The position numbers and the translations under genes were made by a program. From Clostridiaceae bacterium AF10-41 (lineage in GTDB: Bacteria; Bacillota; Clostridia; Clostridiales; Clostridiaceae): 64,000 nt of DNA. A model generated the notes under the pieces. The model worked only from the letters and a program-made list of their open reading frames with translations, made no database searches and had not been told where the DNA came from. The stretch covers positions 1 to 64,000 of the forward strand of contig JAQCTH010000005.1 of assembly GCA_027686065.1 (NCBI GenBank). Reading direction: 5' to 3'. Positions 7,460 to 16,675 of the stretch are shown here, piece after piece. Position 1 is the stretch's first letter, and every line of letters begins with the position of its first letter.

Positions 7460-9379
7460 ATGATAGTTTTAAGTTGCAAAGATATATCGAAAAGCTATGG
7501 TATAAGAGACGTATTAAAAAATATTACATTTTCAATTAATGAAGGAGATAAAGTTGGAATTATCGGTGGTAATGGTGAAGGAAAATCTACTCTTTTTAAA
7601 ATAATTTCTAAAGAAATATCTCAAGATTCTGGAGAAATATTTATTGATAGAAATAGAACTATAGGCTATTTAACTCAACATGTTGATTTAGATTTAAATA
7701 ATACTATATATGATGAGATGAACTTAGTTTTTAAAGACCTAACTGATATTGAAACTAAGCTTCATACTTTAGAAATAAAAATGAATGAACCTTATGACGA
7801 AAATAATGCTTTATATCATGAAAAAATTATAAAGGACTATACTACCCTTCAAGACTTATATTCTCATAAGGGCGGCTATACATATAAAGGTGAAATTTCT
7901 AGAATTCTTAAGGGACTTGGATTTTCAGAAGAGGATTTTAATAAAATAATTTATACTTTAAGTGGTGGTCAAAAAACTAGAGTTGCTCTTTGTAAATTGC
8001 TTTTAAAGAACCCTGATATAATTTTACTAGATGAGCCAACAAACCATCTTGACCTACAAGCTATAGAATGGCTTGAGGATTATTTGAAGAATTATAAGGG
8101 AACCGTTCTAGTAATTTCTCATGATAGATTTTTCTTAGACACTGTAACTAATAATACATTTGAAGTTATTAACGGTCATATTAATTGCTACAATGTTTCT
8201 TATACTAAATTCATCGAACAAAGAAAGAAAAATTATGAGTCTCAGCTTAAAGCCTATAACCTTCAACAAGCAGAAATTAAAAGGCAAGAAGCAATAATAG
8301 AAAAATTTAGAAGCTTTAATAGAGAAAAAAGTATTCGAGCTGCTGAAAGTAGAGAAAAAGCTTTAGATAAGATGGAAAAGATAGATGCTCCTGATAAAGA
8401 AAAGGAAGCTACTAAAATTAAATTTGAAACCTCTGTAAAAAGCGGCTATGATGTTCTTCATATTGAAAATTTAGCTAAAAGTTATGGTGATAAAAAACTA
8501 TTCTATAATCTTAATTTAGATCTTAAAAGAAGTGAAAAAGTAGCTTTAATAGGGGAAAATGGTCGCGGTAAGACCACTTTATTTAAAATCATTTTAGATA
8601 CCTTATTCCCCGATAATGGTAAAGTAATTCTCGGAACAAATGTAAATGTTGGATATTATGATCAAGAACAATCTGATTTAAATTTAGATAAAACAATATT
8701 AGACGAAGTTTGGGATGAGTTTCCTAATTTAACTACTTCTAAACTAAGAGGTGCTCTAGCATCTTTCTTATTTACAGGAGATGATGTTTTTAAAATTATA
8801 AATACCCTTAGCGGTGGTGAAAAGTGTAGAATTAACTTGCTAAAACTTATGTTATCAAGATCTAACTTATTGTTACTAGATGAACCTACAAACCATCTTG
8901 ATATAATGTCTAGAGAAGCTCTTGAAGACGCTCTATTAAGCTATGATGGCACATTAATAGTTATATCTCATGATAGATACTTCTTAAATAAAGTAATTAA
9001 TAGAATACTTGAACTTAATGAAGATGGCATTAAAGAATTTTTAGGAAACTATAGCTACTATCAAGAAAAGAAAATCAATCCAAATAGATTTGAAATTTTA
9101 GAAGAACTGGCTAACGGCAAAACCAAAACTCAATTGAAAGATGAAAAAAGAAAAAAGAAAGAACTTGAAAAAGAAGAGAAAGCTTTAAAATTAAGAATAA
9201 AAAAACTTGAAGATGATATATCTAAATGTGAAGATAATTTATTATCACTTCAAGAACAACTTTGCCTTGAAGAAATTTATTCAAATCCTATTGAAAGCGA
9301 ACGAGTAAATAAAGAAATTAAAGACTTAGAAGAAAATATTTCACTTTTATATGAGGAATGGGAAAACTTAAATAAATAA
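7460..9379 (+). CDS. ABC-F family ATPase (YdiF/Uup-like ribosome-associated factor)
   Basis: A 639-residue protein with two ABC domains and no membrane segment. Walker A motifs read GGNGEGKST and GENGRGKTT; signatures are LSGGQKTR and LSGGEKCR; both Walker B regions end in DEPTNHLD, the ABC-F hallmark. Between the domains is a charged helical linker (P-site interaction motif region), and the last roughly 80 residues form a Lys/Glu-rich coiled coil as in Uup and YdiF. ABC-F proteins bind the ribosomal E site and relieve stalling; some give antibiotic resistance, but nothing in the sequence marks this one as a resistance factor. It is transcribed alone. Confidence 0.9.
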   Translation: MIVLSCKDISKSYGIRDVLKNITFSINEGDKVGIIGGNGEGKSTLFKIISKEISQDSGEIFIDRNRTIGYLTQHVDLDLNNTIYDEMNLVFKDLTDIETKLHTLEIKMNEPYDENNALYHEKIIKDYTTLQDLYSHKGGYTYKGEISRILKGLGFSEEDFNKIIYTLSGGQKTRVALCKLLLKNPDIILLDEPTNHLDLQAIEWLEDYLKNYKGTVLVISHDRFFLDTVTNNTFEVINGHINCYNVSYTKFIEQRKKNYESQLKAYNLQQAEIKRQEAIIEKFRSFNREKSIRAAESREKALDKMEKIDAPDKEKEATKIKFETSVKSGYDVLHIENLAKSYGDKKLFYNLNLDLKRSEKVALIGENGRGKTTLFKIILDTLFPDNGKVILGTNVNVGYYDQEQSDLNLDKTILDEVWDEFPNLTTSKLRGALASFLFTGDDVFKIINTLSGGEKCRINLLKLMLSRSNLLLLDEPTNHLDIMSREALEDALLSYDGTLIVISHDRYFLNKVINRILELNEDGIKEFLGNYSYYQEKKINPNRFEILEELANGKTKTQLKDEKRKKKELEKEEKALKLRIKKLEDDISKCEDNLLSLQEQLCLEEIYSNPIESERVNKEIKDLEENISLLYEEWENLNK

Positions 9380-9399
9380 TACCCCCTATTTTTATAGAT

Positions 9400-9500
9400 T
9401 GTGCTATAATTTACTTTAGTTCACGGCTCACAGAGCACAATTTTGGGATAAAGTACCATGTATCATATAAATTGCGAAGCAATTCATAAATGAAAGATAA
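9400..9500 (+). other. Gene-free stretch with extended -10 promoter and short hairpins; possible small RNA
   Basis: TGCTATAAT (9402-9410) is an extended -10 element. Downstream are an 8-bp inverted repeat (ATTGTGCT with AGCACAAT), a perfect small hairpin AATTGC-GAA-GCAATT near 9470 and a second TTCAT-AA-ATGAA. No coding frame is convincing. It may be a small RNA gene or the remnant of a dispersed intergenic element. Confidence 0.25.
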
Positions 9501-9546
9501 AAAAATTAGAGCCTATCTACTTTAAGTAAATTTTAGTAGATAGGCT
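9500..9546 (-). terminator. Terminator of the dUTPase gene
   Basis: Perfect 12-bp stem (9510-9521 with 9535-9546) followed on the minus strand by a run of seven T residues, 26 nt past the dut stop codon. Confidence 0.85.
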
Positions 9547-9571
9547 TCAATTATTAATCGTTAATTATAAG

Positions 9572-10009
9572 TTATTTTCCACTTGAGCCAAATCCACCCT
9601 CGGCTCTTTCTGTATCGCTAAGTTCTTCTACCTCTTCAATATCAACATACCATACAGGTTTAACTATCATTTGTGCTATTTTCATTCCTTTTTCTACTAT
9701 AAATGGTTCTCTGCCATGATTTATTAATATTACCCCAACTTCGCCTCTATAACCTTCATCTATAGTTCCTGGTGTATTTAAAACAGTTATACCACATTTT
9801 AACGCAAGTCCACTTCTTGGTCTAACTTGAGCTTCTGTTTGTGGTGGTAATTGAATTTTTATTCCTGTTTTTATTAATGCAGTCTCTGATGGGTTTATTG
9901 TTATATTCTCTACTGAATATAAATCTAATCCAGCATCTCCTTTATGTGCATAACTTGGTATTATAGCTTCATTATGTATTTTTTGAATCTTTAATTTAAA
10001 TTCATTCAC
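9572..10009 (-). CDS. dut: dUTP diphosphatase (dUTPase)
   Basis: A 145-residue trimeric-type dUTPase with all five motifs in order: [17 protein letters not shown], the [12 protein letters not shown] region, KIAQMIV and the C-terminal AEGGFGSSG arm that closes over the substrate. It hydrolyses dUTP to dUMP and pyrophosphate, limiting uracil in DNA and supplying dUMP for thymidylate. It has a GGAGG ribosome-binding site and its own terminator. Nothing suggests a prophage origin, although phages also carry such genes. Confidence 0.95.
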   Translation of the reverse strand: MNEFKLKIQKIHNEAIIPSYAHKGDAGLDLYSVENITINPSETALIKTGIKIQLPPQTEAQVRPRSGLALKCGITVLNTPGTIDEGYRGEVGVILINHGREPFIVEKGMKIAQMIVKPVWYVDIEEVEELSDTERAEGGFGSSGK

Positions 10010-10127
10010 TAGTAATTCCTCCTATAAAAAATAATATATAAATATTGTGCACTTAACTAAAATATTAATTAAAGTATCTATATTTTATCAATTAAGTATA
10101 GATTATGTCTACAGCAATATCATTAAA

Positions 10128-10169
10128 ATAAAAAGAGATAAATCCTTTATATAATTTATCTCTTTTTAT
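10128..10169 (-). terminator. Terminator of the SpaA-like gene
   Basis: Perfect 16-bp inverted repeat (10128-10143 with 10154-10169) just past the stop of the gene at 10196, with A/T flanks. Confidence 0.75.
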
Positions 10170-10195
10170 AAGTGTATGAACATTATAATATTTAT

Positions 10196-10822
10196 CTATC
10201 TTCTATAATAAGACATTTTTATTCTATTTACTACACATATATCAGCATATTTATTATTTTTATCTATTGTTACTTCATTCCAATTATAATAAGAAGGTTT
10301 TTCAAAAAATCTTCTATCTACTATTGCAATAACTCTATAACATCCATTTTCTAAATTACTAAATATAGCTTTACCATTAGCATCTGTAAATTTTGAATCA
10401 TATAGCTTAGGAGATATTCCATTTAATAAATATAAGTTTATCCTTGCTCCTTTAAGTTCTACGCCGTCTCTATTAGTAAGTTTTGATGTAACTTGAATTG
10501 TTCCCTTTTCCTCTATTACATTTCTCTCTGTGAACTCTTCTTTTGTTTTACCTATTTGTGAGTAAAGATTATCATATACATCTGAATCAGCATATTTTTC
10601 ATCAACTAAAAAATCATCATTTAAATTACTTTCTATTATTTTTTCTTCAGCTTGATTATTGATTATGTTGCCTCTATTAATCGTTCTACTAGAAGTTCCC
10701 TTTTCAATTTCTTCATCAACCTGAATAAATAAATTCAAGTTACCATTTTCATCTACAGTATACTCTTCTTCTCCATAATCACTATCATTATTATGATATT
10801 GATCATCTATTACTATTTTCAT
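10196..10822 (-). CDS. SpaA/Cna-B-like domain protein without export signal
   Basis: About 208 residues. The first half is acidic, Asn-rich and looks disordered. The second half (roughly 100-190) has the pattern of a prealbumin-like/SpaA (Cna-B type) beta-sandwich: GTIQVTSKLTNRDGVELKGA, then TDANGKAIFSNLENGCYRV. A frame opening at a TTG 12 nt upstream overlaps the GGAGG site, so the ATG at 10820-10822 is the start. There is no signal peptide, membrane segment or sortase motif, which is odd for a domain usually found in surface proteins. Proteins of this shape in clostridia may be spore-coat or cell-wall associated after mother-cell synthesis; this is inference. Confidence 0.6.
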   Translation of the reverse strand: MKIVIDDQYHNNDSDYGEEEYTVDENGNLNLFIQVDEEIEKGTSSRTINRGNIINNQAEEKIIESNLNDDFLVDEKYADSDVYDNLYSQIGKTKEEFTERNVIEEKGTIQVTSKLTNRDGVELKGARINLYLLNGISPKLYDSKFTDANGKAIFSNLENGCYRVIAIVDRRFFEKPSYYNWNEVTIDKNNKYADICVVNRIKMSYYRR

Positions 10823-10899
10823 ATATACCTCCAAACCGTAATATAGTTACATAATATGATGAACTTATAGATTTGGTGATAAAATTTCAAAAAATAACT

Positions 10900-13137
10900 T
10901 TAACTTATAAGCATTTTCATTGCATTATTAAATTCAATTGGCTTACTAAAATAATATCCTTGAATAACATCACAACTAATTTTCTTTAAATAATCTAATT
11001 GCTTCTTATTTTCTACTCCTTCAGCTACAACTAATAAATTTAAGTAATGGGAAAGATCAACAATACTATTTATTATATACTCACTTTTCTGTTCTATTAA
11101 TATTCCATCTATAAAACTTTTATCTATTTTTAATACATCTATAGGCAATGTTCTTAAATAACTTAATGAAGAGTATCCTGTTCCAAAGTCATCTAATGCT
11201 AAAGTAACTCCAAGTTTTTTAAGTTTTTCTAATGTTTTTATATTTTTCTCTGCTGATTTCATTATTATACTTTCTGTTATTTCAAATTCTATATATTTCG
11301 CATCTAAATTATATTTTTTTAATGTGTTATTAACAAATGATACTATTTCCTCATCTCTAATTTGGACCTCCGATAAATTAATTGCCATTTTAAAACTTTT
11401 ACTAGTATTTTCTGCTAGCTTCTTACATTTTTTAAAGCTTTCTTCAATTATATATTCTCCTATGGGGATTATAAGTCCTGAATTCTCTGCTATTGGTATA
11501 AATTCACTTGGTGATACTTCCCCAAGTTCCTTACTATTCCATCTTACAAGAGATTCAAAGCCAACTATTTCTCCAGTACTTACATTTACCTTTGGTTGAT
11601 ATAATAATTGAATTTCATCTCTGTCTATAGCTACTCTTAATCCTTTTTCTATATCAAATTCCCTATTTAAAATTTCTAATATACCTATATCAAAAAACTC
11701 ATATCTATTCTTTCCATTTATTTTTGCGAGATACATTGCCATATCTGCTCTTTTTAATAATATAGCCATATCCTTTCCATCTATAGGATATATACTCACA
11801 CCTATACTTAATGTGCAAAAAACTTCTTTGTCATTTATAATTATTGGATTACTTAGCTTCTTTATTATATTATCTAGGATAGATTTAATTTGATGTTTTT
11901 CTTGTAAATTATATTGAACTATTACAAACTCATCTCCACCATATCTAGCAAAAAGTGAATCTTCTATTTGCATATTTTTTATTATTTTTGTGAATTCAAT
12001 TAGTAATAAATCTCCTGCATCATGTCCATATGTATCATTTATATATTTAAAATTATCTAAATCTATAAATATAAATGCCATTTTTTCATTTTTATAATGT
12101 CTTATACGCTTTGTAACTTCCCTAACAAAATATCTTCTATTTGGAATTCCTGTAACCTCATCATTGAAACTTAAATAATTAATTTCAATTTCCTTTTCCT
12201 TCCTCTCTGTTATATCCGAAAGAGCTCCATGTATAAATAAGTCACCATTTTTCTCTAATCTTTTCTTTCCCTTACTTTGGAGCCAAACTGGCTTGTTGTC
12301 TTTACTTAAAATTCTATATTCTATTGAATAAAATTCATCCTTCTTAGAATCCATTACTTTTTTTATTTGTTCATTATATCTGTTTATATCCTCTTTCAAT
12401 ATGTAGTTTTGCCAACTTGTATCAGTAATTATTAGATCTCCTTCCCCCTCTATATCTAAATACTTTTTTATACTACTATCAATTGATATTATATTTTGAT
12501 TGACATTCCACCAGAATACTATGTCTTTAGCACCTTCTATAGCTAATCTGTTTTTATTTTCTATAACCTTATTCATGTTTTCTGTCTTTTTTCTTTCTGT
12601 TATATCAACAATAAATCCTGATAAGTAAAAAATATTTTTCTTTCCTATTCCCTTTCCCTGAATTTTAACTATTGTTTTTTTATCCATTGAATCTCTAAGC
12701 GAACATTCTAAAATAAAATTATCACATATTTTATTTTTTATTATGTTTTCAATAAAAATTCTTATATCTTCTCTTTCTTCTTCATCTATAAAAGAATACC
12801 ACATTTCAAAATTATCTATATTATCATCAATTTTTAAAATATCCTTAATCTTGGTTGATATATATAGTTTATTGCTTTCACTGTTCCACTCCCAAATTGC
12901 ACCTTCAAGAGCATCTATAGCCATTATATACCTTCTTCTATTGGCTTCTGCTAATTTATATAGTTTTTTATACTTTTTATCTGTAAATATCAATTCTGTT
13001 ATTAAAATTAATATCACAAATACCATTATAAATAATATAGGAGGTATATTATTTAAACCATTTTTAATTAATAATACAATTATAAATAAGTTAGTAAATA
13101 TGAAAATACTATTGTTTCTTTCTTTTCTCACTCTCAT
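10900..13137 (-). CDS. Membrane PAS-PAS-GGDEF-EAL protein (c-di-GMP turnover)
   Basis: About 745 residues: two N-terminal membrane segments (about 8-24 and 31-50), two PAS sensor domains (about 70-185 and 195-310), a diguanylate cyclase domain with intact GGDEF near residue 400, and a phosphodiesterase domain. The EAL signature reads ESLVRW (ExLxR retained) and DDFGTGYSS is intact, so both activities look possible. The longest frame starts 30 nt further upstream, but only the ATG at 13135-13137 has a ribosome-binding site (AAGAAGG). It is monocistronic. It probably sets c-di-GMP in response to a signal sensed by the PAS domains, thereby affecting adhesion or sporulation. Confidence 0.85.
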   Translation of the reverse strand: MRVRKERNNSIFIFTNLFIIVLLIKNGLNNIPPILFIMVFVILILITELIFTDKKYKKLYKLAEANRRRYIMAIDALEGAIWEWNSESNKLYISTKIKDILKIDDNIDNFEMWYSFIDEEEREDIRIFIENIIKNKICDNFILECSLRDSMDKKTIVKIQGKGIGKKNIFYLSGFIVDITERKKTENMNKVIENKNRLAIEGAKDIVFWWNVNQNIISIDSSIKKYLDIEGEGDLIITDTSWQNYILKEDINRYNEQIKKVMDSKKDEFYSIEYRILSKDNKPVWLQSKGKKRLEKNGDLFIHGALSDITERKEKEIEINYLSFNDEVTGIPNRRYFVREVTKRIRHYKNEKMAFIFIDLDNFKYINDTYGHDAGDLLLIEFTKIIKNMQIEDSLFARYGGDEFVIVQYNLQEKHQIKSILDNIIKKLSNPIIINDKEVFCTLSIGVSIYPIDGKDMAILLKRADMAMYLAKINGKNRYEFFDIGILEILNREFDIEKGLRVAIDRDEIQLLYQPKVNVSTGEIVGFESLVRWNSKELGEVSPSEFIPIAENSGLIIPIGEYIIEESFKKCKKLAENTSKSFKMAINLSEVQIRDEEIVSFVNNTLKKYNLDAKYIEFEITESIIMKSAEKNIKTLEKLKKLGVTLALDDFGTGYSSLSYLRTLPIDVLKIDKSFIDGILIEQKSEYIINSIVDLSHYLNLLVVAEGVENKKQLDYLKKISCDVIQGYYFSKPIEFNNAMKMLIS

Positions 13138-13368
13138 CACCAATGCCTTCTTTTTAATAGTACTCATTAATTATTTTATCATATTATTCCACTTATTAAC
13201 ATATTTTTACTTATATAAAATTAAAACTATTTATTTAAATTTTTAAATTCTACTTAAATAATCATAGTATCATTATATTATTTTAATTATGCAGATTATT
13301 TTTAAAACATATATTATAAAAATTTAGGAATACTAGTACTAGCATTATGTTATTAGGAGGTTTATAAT

Positions 13369-14100
13369 ATGAAGTTTAAAATTCAAAGAAAGTTTTTAAT
13401 TTTATTCTTTTTAGCTATTATATTTTCGCTATCTTCTATGAGTAATGTTAAGGCAAAAGAAGATAGCGAAGATATAAAAGAAAAAGTTGTATATCTAACA
13501 TTTGATGATGGGCCAGGAGGTAAGATTACAAATCAAATCTTAGATATATTAAAAAAAGAAAATGTTCCTGCTACCTTTTTCGTTATAGGCTGTCAAATTA
13601 AGGGACAAGAGGATATTATTTTGAGGATGAAAAATGAAGGTCACAGTATAGGTCTCCATAGCTTTTCTCACAATAGAAACAAACTTTATTGCGAAGATGA
13701 TGGTTTTTTGCAAGAAATGCTTAAAAGTCAAGAAACTTTATTTGAAGTGACCGGAGAAAAATATAATATTTTAAGATTTCCTTTTGGTTGTAATAATAAT
13801 TCCTATAATTTAACTGATAAATTAGTTGAAACATTACATGAGAATAATTTCAAAATATATGATTGGACTGTAGATAGTGGTGATGGTGCTAATGCTAATT
13901 CAGCTCCTGAAAGTATAATAAAAAAAGCATGTAAAACTAAAGATAATGATAAAGTTATAGTACTAATGCACTGTTCTTATATAAATAAAAATTCTTCCTT
14001 AGCTCTTCCTTCCATACTTAAATACTACAAGAATAGCGGGTATATTTTTAAATCTATAGATGAAAATACTCCTGAAGTATATAAAATAATGAAAAAATAA
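13369..14100 (+). CDS. Secreted polysaccharide deacetylase (NodB domain)
   Basis: A 243-residue protein with an N-terminal signal peptide or anchor (hydrophobic residues 9-27, then KAKED). The NodB domain carries TFDDGP (Asp46, Asp47), the metal motif H97-SFS-H101, RFPFG (RxPxG motif), DWTVDSGD and VLMHCS, all expected for carbohydrate esterase family 4. Such enzymes remove acetyl groups from peptidoglycan or chitin-like sugars outside the membrane, often giving lysozyme resistance or acting in spore cortex formation. The ATG follows a strong AGGAGG site, and the gene is transcribed alone, ending in a terminator. Confidence 0.88.
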   Translation: MKFKIQRKFLILFFLAIIFSLSSMSNVKAKEDSEDIKEKVVYLTFDDGPGGKITNQILDILKKENVPATFFVIGCQIKGQEDIILRMKNEGHSIGLHSFSHNRNKLYCEDDGFLQEMLKSQETLFEVTGEKYNILRFPFGCNNNSYNLTDKLVETLHENNFKIYDWTVDSGDGANANSAPESIIKKACKTKDNDKVIVLMHCSYINKNSSLALPSILKYYKNSGYIFKSIDENTPEVYKIMKK

Positions 14101-14104
14101 GATT

Positions 14105-14136
14105 TTAGAGTTGCCATAAGGCAACTCTAAATTTTA
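14105..14136 (+). terminator. Terminator of the polysaccharide deacetylase gene
   Basis: Perfect 11-bp stem (14105-14115 with 14120-14130), 4-nt loop and following T-rich run; shared in reverse with the convergent transporter gene. Confidence 0.85.
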
Positions 14137-14664
14137 TTTACTAACTACTATATTAGTTATTTTTAATGCTATAGTAATTGCTTTATATAATATCATTCCT
14201 AATAAAATATTCATTAATGCCGCAGGAATTACTACAATAATAATTAAACTTATGAATGATCCAGGTAACCCTACTAATATAGTTGCCGATCCTAAAAATA
14301 TTAATCCACTTAATATAGTTCCTAAGCTTAGAGATAATAATATTTTTATATTATCTGATATTTTTTCACCTATTAAATTAAATATAAAATATATTATATT
14401 GGCTGTTACTAGCTTGTCTATAATATTAGGTAATTGTCCACCTGGAAACTTTGTTGTAATTGCTGTTAGTATTCCTAATATAATACTTGAAATTAGTGTA
14501 GTCTTATAATCTTTGTTTATTATTATAATTATAAACATCATCGCTAATGCGAAATCCGGTTGCATAGGTAATCCTAAAGCTGGTGTAACTTGATGTAATA
14601 GAGCTCCAATAGCTATTAATATTGCATTTAATGTCATTTTTTTTACATTCATACTTCTATTCAT
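14134..14664 (-). CDS. trpP: Tryptophan transporter TrpP family
   Basis: A 176-residue membrane protein with five to six hydrophobic segments. It matches the TrpP (YhaG) family in the early AILIAIGALLHQVTPALG stretch and the conserved FPGGQLPNIIDKLVTA motif. A longer frame opens with GTG 60 nt upstream, but ATG 14662-14664 sits behind AAAAGGAG and is preferred. A T-box leader with a UGG (Trp) specifier lies immediately upstream, which independently supports tryptophan uptake: the gene would be expressed when tRNA-Trp is uncharged. Confidence 0.88.
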   Translation of the reverse strand: MNRSMNVKKMTLNAILIAIGALLHQVTPALGLPMQPDFALAMMFIIIIINKDYKTTLISSIILGILTAITTKFPGGQLPNIIDKLVTANIIYFIFNLIGEKISDNIKILLSLSLGTILSGLIFLGSATILVGLPGSFISLIIIVVIPAALMNILLGMILYKAITIALKITNIVVSK

Positions 14665-14756
14665 ATTAATTTCTCCTTTTTTTTGTAAATTTAATTTATA
14701 TTTTTTGAATCTCCTTTTGTTCACAACATAATTACCAGCTCCTTTAATTATTGATA

Positions 14757-15030
14757 TAAATAAAAAAACGCCCTATACAAAAATGTATAGGACGATATTC
14801 TCCGCGTTGCCACCTAAATTGCCTTAAAAGGCCTCTTTAATCAGGTACTAACATACCCTATTCCTTATATCGTAGGACTTACGGATCAACTACTTTAATA
14901 AAAATTTCGTATCACTCCTCAGAGGCCCATTCACTATTTGTTTCAGTACCGAAATCTCACCACCTTCGGCTCTCTTTGACCTTACAAAATAGATACTCTT
15001 CCTCATCAATGGAAATCTATTTATTAATTT
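14757..15030 (-). promoter_or_regulatory. T-box riboswitch, tRNA-Trp specific, upstream of trpP
   Basis: Read on the minus strand. Stem I contains the AG-bulge/GNUG region and, four bases before the CTGAGG that resumes the stem, the specifier TGG in GAATGGGCC. The T-box proper is AGGTGGCAACGCGG (about 14802-14816); its TGGC would pair with an acceptor end whose discriminator is G, as in bacterial tRNA-Trp. The competing terminator hairpin (about 14767-14797, loop of T residues) is followed by seven T residues. Confidence 0.93.
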
Positions 15031-15036
15031 ACTATT

Positions 15037-15065
15037 ATTCTATGATAGTTTCTATTAATTGTCAA
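15037..15065 (-). promoter_or_regulatory. Promoter of the trpP T-box leader
   Basis: TTGACA (15060-15065), exact 17-nt spacer, TAGAAT (15037-15042), all on the minus strand and overlapping the last codons of the MATE gene. trpP is therefore transcribed independently. Confidence 0.75.
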
Positions 15066-16425
15066 CAACTTGAGAAAACTTTTTTCTTTGTGGTAATATT
15101 ATCATAAAGATAAATAATCCTAATAATAATATACCTTTTACCATGCTTGTACTACTTATACTCCACCAAACTCCATCTATTCCAAGTGATGGAATACTAC
15201 TTAATAGCATAGCTAATGGTATTCTAAGTCCTGTAAAAATTATACTTACCCAAGACGGAGTTAATGTATTACCTAATCCCGAAAAAGCTCCTGCTGTAGT
15301 TATTTCTATGCACATAAATAGTTGAGAATATCCTAAAATCTTAAGATATACAGCTCCTTTGGAAACAATTCCTGCTTCTGGTATAAATGCTGAGAAAACT
15401 TTATCTCCCGAAAATACTAAAAGTATGGTAGCAAAAATTCCTACCATTATTGCCATACTCATTGCTACCTTATATCCCTTTAAGATTCTATTCCACTTAT
15501 TAGCTCCGTAATTTTGTCCAATAAAAGCAGTTAATGCCGTAGCAAAGCCTTCTGCAGTCATCCAAGATATAGATTCTATTTGCGAGCCAACTTTTTGAAC
15601 TGCAATTGCTGTTGGCCCCCATGCCGAGATAATTCTACCTATTATCATAGCAAAAAATGCAAACATACAATTTTGAAGTGCAGTTGGAATTCCTAGCTTA
15701 CATATCTTATTCATATTATTTTTATCTATATACTTTTTATTTTTTAATGTTAAACTATATCCATTTCTTATAAATGCTATTATAAATATAAATGTAACTA
15801 TTGCTTGAGCTCCTACAGTTGCTAATGCAGCTCCTATAACTCCAAGTCTTGGAAATCCTAATAATCCAAATATCAATATTGGATCAAATATTATATTTAT
15901 AATCAAACCAACTGTATTTATAAAAAATGGAATCTTACTACTACCAGAAGCATTAAAAATACCACTAAATAACGGATTTAAGAAACTAAATATCATCCCA
16001 AAAGAAACTATTACCAAATATTCTATGGACATATTTATTATCTTAGCATCTCCTAGTTTAAAAAATCCTATTAGCTGTTTTCTAAATATAACTAATAAAC
16101 ATGTATATATTATTGCTGTTATTATATTTATAAATAAACCATTATAAATAAATTTATTTTTTTCCTTAATATCTTCTTTTCCTATGGATTGAGATACTCC
16201 TATTTCAGTACCTATTTTAGATATGAACACAAGAGAACTTCCAAACCAAGTAAAAAAGCCAGCTGTTCCTACAGCTGCAACTGCATCACTGCCAACCCTT
16301 CCTACCCACATCATATCCACAAGATTATACGCCATTTGTATAAATGACGTACCTAGTATTGGAATTGATAACTTTAATAATGTATTTACTATATTTCCTG
16401 AAACTAAATTTACTGATTTCTTCAT
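15055..16425 (-). CDS. MATE family multidrug/cation efflux transporter
   Basis: A 456-residue protein with about twelve hydrophobic segments in two homologous halves, as expected for MATE (NorM/DinF-like) exporters driven by Na+ or H+. The N-terminus (LKLSIPILGTSFIQMAYNLVDMMWVGRVG) is typical of the family. The substrate cannot be deduced. A near-perfect dyad is centred about 85 nt upstream of the start (16488-16532), suggesting a dedicated repressor. The gene is flanked by the upstream GGDEF/EAL gene and its terminator, so it is probably transcribed alone. Confidence 0.9.
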   Translation of the reverse strand: MKKSVNLVSGNIVNTLLKLSIPILGTSFIQMAYNLVDMMWVGRVGSDAVAAVGTAGFFTWFGSSLVFISKIGTEIGVSQSIGKEDIKEKNKFIYNGLFINIITAIIYTCLLVIFRKQLIGFFKLGDAKIINMSIEYLVIVSFGMIFSFLNPLFSGIFNASGSSKIPFFINTVGLIINIIFDPILIFGLLGFPRLGVIGAALATVGAQAIVTFIFIIAFIRNGYSLTLKNKKYIDKNNMNKICKLGIPTALQNCMFAFFAMIIGRIISAWGPTAIAVQKVGSQIESISWMTAEGFATALTAFIGQNYGANKWNRILKGYKVAMSMAIMVGIFATILLVFSGDKVFSAFIPEAGIVSKGAVYLKILGYSQLFMCIEITTAGAFSGLGNTLTPSWVSIIFTGLRIPLAMLLSSIPSLGIDGVWWSISSTSMVKGILLLGLFIFMIILPQRKKFSQVVDN

Positions 16426-16487
16426 ATGTGCCCCCTTTTAATTACTATGTTATCTTAAAGATTATATATTTTTTAATATTATTTTTC

Positions 16488-16532
16488 AATATATTTAGTA
16501 TATAATAATAATTATTATATACTAAATATGTT
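16488..16532. promoter_or_regulatory. Long palindrome upstream of the MATE gene, candidate operator
   Basis: Perfect 19-bp arms (16491-16509 and 16511-16529) around one central base; three more matching pairs follow beyond a single mismatch on each side. It lies 66-104 nt upstream of the MATE start codon, where a TetR- or MarR-type repressor could bind. The composition is very A/T-rich, so a weak terminator function is also possible. Confidence 0.5.
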
Positions 16533-16558
16533 GAACTTTATAAACATCAATTTTACAA

Positions 16559-16585
16559 TGAAAAAAACTCCAATAGGAGTTTTTT
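16559..16585 (-). terminator. Terminator of the PAS-GGDEF-EAL operon
   Basis: A compact hairpin ACTCC-AATA-GGAGT flanked by A-run and T-run, about 95 nt past the stop of the gene ending at 16676. It can work in both directions. Confidence 0.75.
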
Positions 16586-16675
16586 TCCATTCAATTTATT
16601 TTTAGTAATTGCAAGCAAATTACACATATAGTTCCATATTTTTTATAATTAATAATATTTCATAAAACAGCTCTT

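Noticed and set aside
12743..13246. Long plus-strand frame opposite the membrane GGDEF/EAL gene
   Set aside because: Antisense of a well-supported coding region, hydrophobic only because the opposite codons are T-rich; no start signal.
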